This document shows positions 6,569 through 7,747 of a stretch of 7,747 nucleotides of DNA, in pieces; position 1 is the stretch's first letter; every line of letters begins with the position of its first letter. Source of the DNA: Massilia sp. (GTDB lineage Bacteria; Pseudomonadota; Gammaproteobacteria; Burkholderiales; Burkholderiaceae_D); contig DOUW01000054.1 of the NCBI GenBank assembly GCA_003520365.1, positions 1-7,747 of the forward strand, read 5' to 3'. Under the pieces are notes generated by a model. That model worked only from the letters and a program-made list of their open reading frames with translations. It had not been told where the DNA came from and did not search any database. The position numbers and the translations under genes were made by a program.

Positions 6569-6597
6569 GCGCGGCGGGCCGGTTTGCCGCACCGCGC
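6569..6597. repeat. GC-rich inverted repeat in the transporter-pcaI gap
   Basis: Arms GCGCGG (6569-6574) and CCGCGC (6592-6597) are exact reverse complements, with an inner CGG/CCG pair (6580-6582 with 6587-6589) closing a TTTG loop. It sits about 17 bases before the pcaI start codon on the minus strand, in the leader that lacks a Shine-Dalgarno sequence. It could be an mRNA stabiliser, a translation-control structure or an operator. The sequence alone does not decide, and GC-rich DNA makes such repeats common. Confidence 0.3.
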
Positions 6598-6607
6598 GGA
6601 TTGAACG

Positions 6608-6629
6608 AAAAAGCCGCTCAGGCAGCCTT
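6608..6629 (-). terminator. Terminator-like hairpin on the transporter stop codon, possible attenuator
   Basis: On the minus strand AAGGCTGC (6629 to 6622) pairs with GCGGCTTT (6617 to 6610) through 8 positions including two G-T wobbles. The 4-base loop CTGA contains the TGA stop of the transporter gene. The stem runs into TTTTTC. This is the shape of an intrinsic terminator, though the stem is weaker than that at 5166-5191. Ribosomes reaching the stop would cover the hairpin, so termination could depend on translation of the transporter. If it works, pcaIJ would be expressed less than, or separately from, the transporter. Confidence 0.4.
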
Positions 6630-7747
6630 GCTGGTCTGACTGGCCGGACTGGCCAGCGGCGCCGATGCGGCGGCGGAGCGTTCGTGGCGGATCAGCGATA
6701 CCGCGACCGTGGCCACGACGGCGGGGATCGCGATCGCCAGGAAGTTCTGCTGCGGCGGCAGCGCCATGCCCACCAGGGTGCCGATCACGATCGGCGCCAG
6801 GATCGCGCCGCTGCGGCCGACGCCGGATGCCCAGCCGATGCCGGTCGAGCGGATCGCGCTCGGGTAGAACTGGCCGGCATAGGCATAGGTCACGATCTGG
6901 GTGCCGATGGTCGACGCCTCCGCCAGCCCCACCAGCAGGAACAGGACCGGGGTCGGCACCGGGTAGCCGAGCAAGGTGATCGACACCGCCGCCAGCGCAT
7001 ACATGGCGACCAGCACGTACTTGATATGGAAGCGGTCCGCCAGCCAGCCGCCGCCGACCGCGCCGATCACGGCGCCGAAGTTCAGCACCAGGACGAAGGT
7101 CAGCGCCGAACCGAGGCTGTAGCCGGCGCCGGCCATCAGCTTGGTCAGCCAGGAGCTCAGCGCATACACCATGAACAGGCACATGAAGAAGGCGACCCAG
7201 AACATCAGGGTGCTGAAGGCGCGGCCGTCCTGGAACAGCTTGCCGACCGGCGCGCCCGAGGCGCGATCGACGACCGGAAGCGCGAAGCTGTCGCCGGGCT
7301 GGGCGCGGAAGTCCGGGGCGAGGCGCAGCAGGACCGCCTTCAGTTCCTCGAAGCGCCCCTGCTTGACCAGGAAAGGCATCGATTCCGGCATCGATTTCAG
7401 GACGAAGGGGATCAGGAGGACCGGCAAGCCGGCCGCCAGGAACACCGACTGCCAGCCGTACTGCTCGATCAGTCCCTTGCCGAGGACGGCGGCCAGCATG
7501 CCGCCGACGGCATAGCCGCTGAACATCAGGGTCACCATCGTCGCCCGGATCTTGCGCGGCGAGTATTCGGTCATCTGCGCGACCACGTTCGGCATCACGC
7601 CGCCGATGCCCAGGCCGGCGAGGAAGCGCATCACGCTGAACACGTAGGGGTCCTTGGTCAGGCCGGCGGCGGCCGTGAACACGCTGAACAGCGCCAGGCA
7701 GATCACGATGGCCCAGCGCCGGCCGATGCGGTCGGCCAGCGTGCCGA
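6618..7747 (-). CDS. MFS transporter, aromatic acid:H+ symporter (PcaK/BenK) type, N-terminus outside window
   Basis: 376 codons are visible; the reading frame is open at the window edge, and about 70-90 residues (TM1-TM2) are missing. The visible part opens with MFS motif A between TM2 and TM3 (GTLADRIGRR), and a degenerate repeat of it appears between TM8 and TM9 (GGGWLADRF). Ten hydrophobic segments follow, matching TM3-TM12, with a charged central loop after TM6 (MPESMPFLVKQGRFEEL and onward). The TM10-TM11 stretch FYPSAIRSTGIGWASGVGRSGA is characteristic of the aromatic acid:H+ symporter group and relatives. Position upstream of pcaIJ suggests import of an aromatic acid that feeds the beta-ketoadipate pathway (for example protocatechuate, 4-hydroxybenzoate or benzoate), or of a dicarboxylate intermediate. 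The substrate cannot be read from sequence, so no symbol is given. The GTG at 7706 is internal to TM3, not the start. Inner membrane protein. Confidence 0.9.
   Translation of the reverse strand, partial: GTLADRIGRRWAIVICLALFSVFTAAAGLTKDPYVFSVMRFLAGLGIGGVMPNVVAQMTEYSPRKIRATMVTLMFSGYAVGGMLAAVLGKGLIEQYGWQSVFLAAGLPVLLIPFVLKSMPESMPFLVKQGRFEELKAVLLRLAPDFRAQPGDSFALPVVDRASGAPVGKLFQDGRAFSTLMFWVAFFMCLFMVYALSSWLTKLMAGAGYSLGSALTFVLVLNFGAVIGAVGGGWLADRFHIKYVLVAMYALAAVSITLLGYPVPTPVLFLLVGLAEASTIGTQIVTYAYAGQFYPSAIRSTGIGWASGVGRSGAILAPIVIGTLVGMALPPQQNFLAIAIPAVVATVAVSLIRHERSAAASAPLASPASQTSKAA

Noticed and set aside
5887..7182. A 431-codon frame that looks like a long protein ending in PcaI.
   Set aside because: Its first half is an out-of-frame read of the transporter gene; the real start is the ATG at 6552, matching the known PcaI N-terminus. 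The same applies to the 5240-6592 frame that ends in PcaJ, whose true start is 5890.

Overview
This window is GC-rich bacterial chromosome, roughly two thirds G+C by eye, with strong GC bias at third codon positions. Protein content (PcaI/PcaJ close to the pseudomonad and burkholderial enzymes, a YrdA-like gamma carbonic anhydrase, an OsmC-YcaO fusion) suggests a proteobacterium. My best guess is a betaproteobacterium of the Burkholderiales/Oxalobacteraceae (Massilia-like) type, but this is inference from remembered sequences and no rRNA is present to settle it. I see no insertion sequence, phage gene, CRISPR array, tRNA or rRNA, and base composition looks uniform, so this looks like core or stable accessory chromosome.

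Layout, left to right. (1) 1-1562, minus: an FAD-dependent amine-oxidase/phytoene-desaturase-fold protein, closest in memory to human PYROXD2; it lacks only its last few residues at the window edge. Its short upstream gap holds a -10-like box and a near-perfect 20-bp palindrome that could be an operator. (2) 1670-2011, minus: a small secreted protein with four cysteines in its mature part. (3) 2012-2238: a divergent intergenic region with one AT-rich promoter-like patch. (4) 2239-2811, plus: a gamma-class carbonic anhydrase-like hexapeptide-repeat protein. (5) 2812-2889: a convergent gap with a strong hairpin. (6) 2890-5091, minus: a 733-residue OsmC-YcaO fusion, with its own promoter candidate. 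(7) 5166-5191: a textbook rho-independent terminator for the minus strand. (8) 5240-7747, minus: a catabolic unit, in transcription order an aromatic-acid:H+ symporter-type MFS transporter (N-terminus outside the window), then pcaI and pcaJ.

How the genes work together. The transporter-pcaI-pcaJ set fits uptake and breakdown of aromatic acids through the beta-ketoadipate pathway: PcaIJ moves CoA from succinyl-CoA to 3-oxoadipate, giving 3-oxoadipyl-CoA for thiolysis. pcaI and pcaJ overlap by 4 bases (ATGA) and are clearly translationally coupled. A terminator-like hairpin with a U-tract sits on the stop codon of the transporter gene, so expression may step down or be attenuated before pcaIJ. 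The OsmC-YcaO protein probably acts with RimO in beta-methylthiolation of ribosomal protein S12, by analogy with E. coli YcaO. Here it carries an added N-terminal OsmC domain that keeps both cysteines of the peroxidatic pair. The remaining genes look like single-gene transcription units with no obvious shared pathway.

The points most worth a second look are the OsmC-YcaO fusion with an intact cysteine pair, the palindrome upstream of the PYROXD2-like gene, the secreted four-cysteine protein, and the stop-codon hairpin between the transporter and pcaI.
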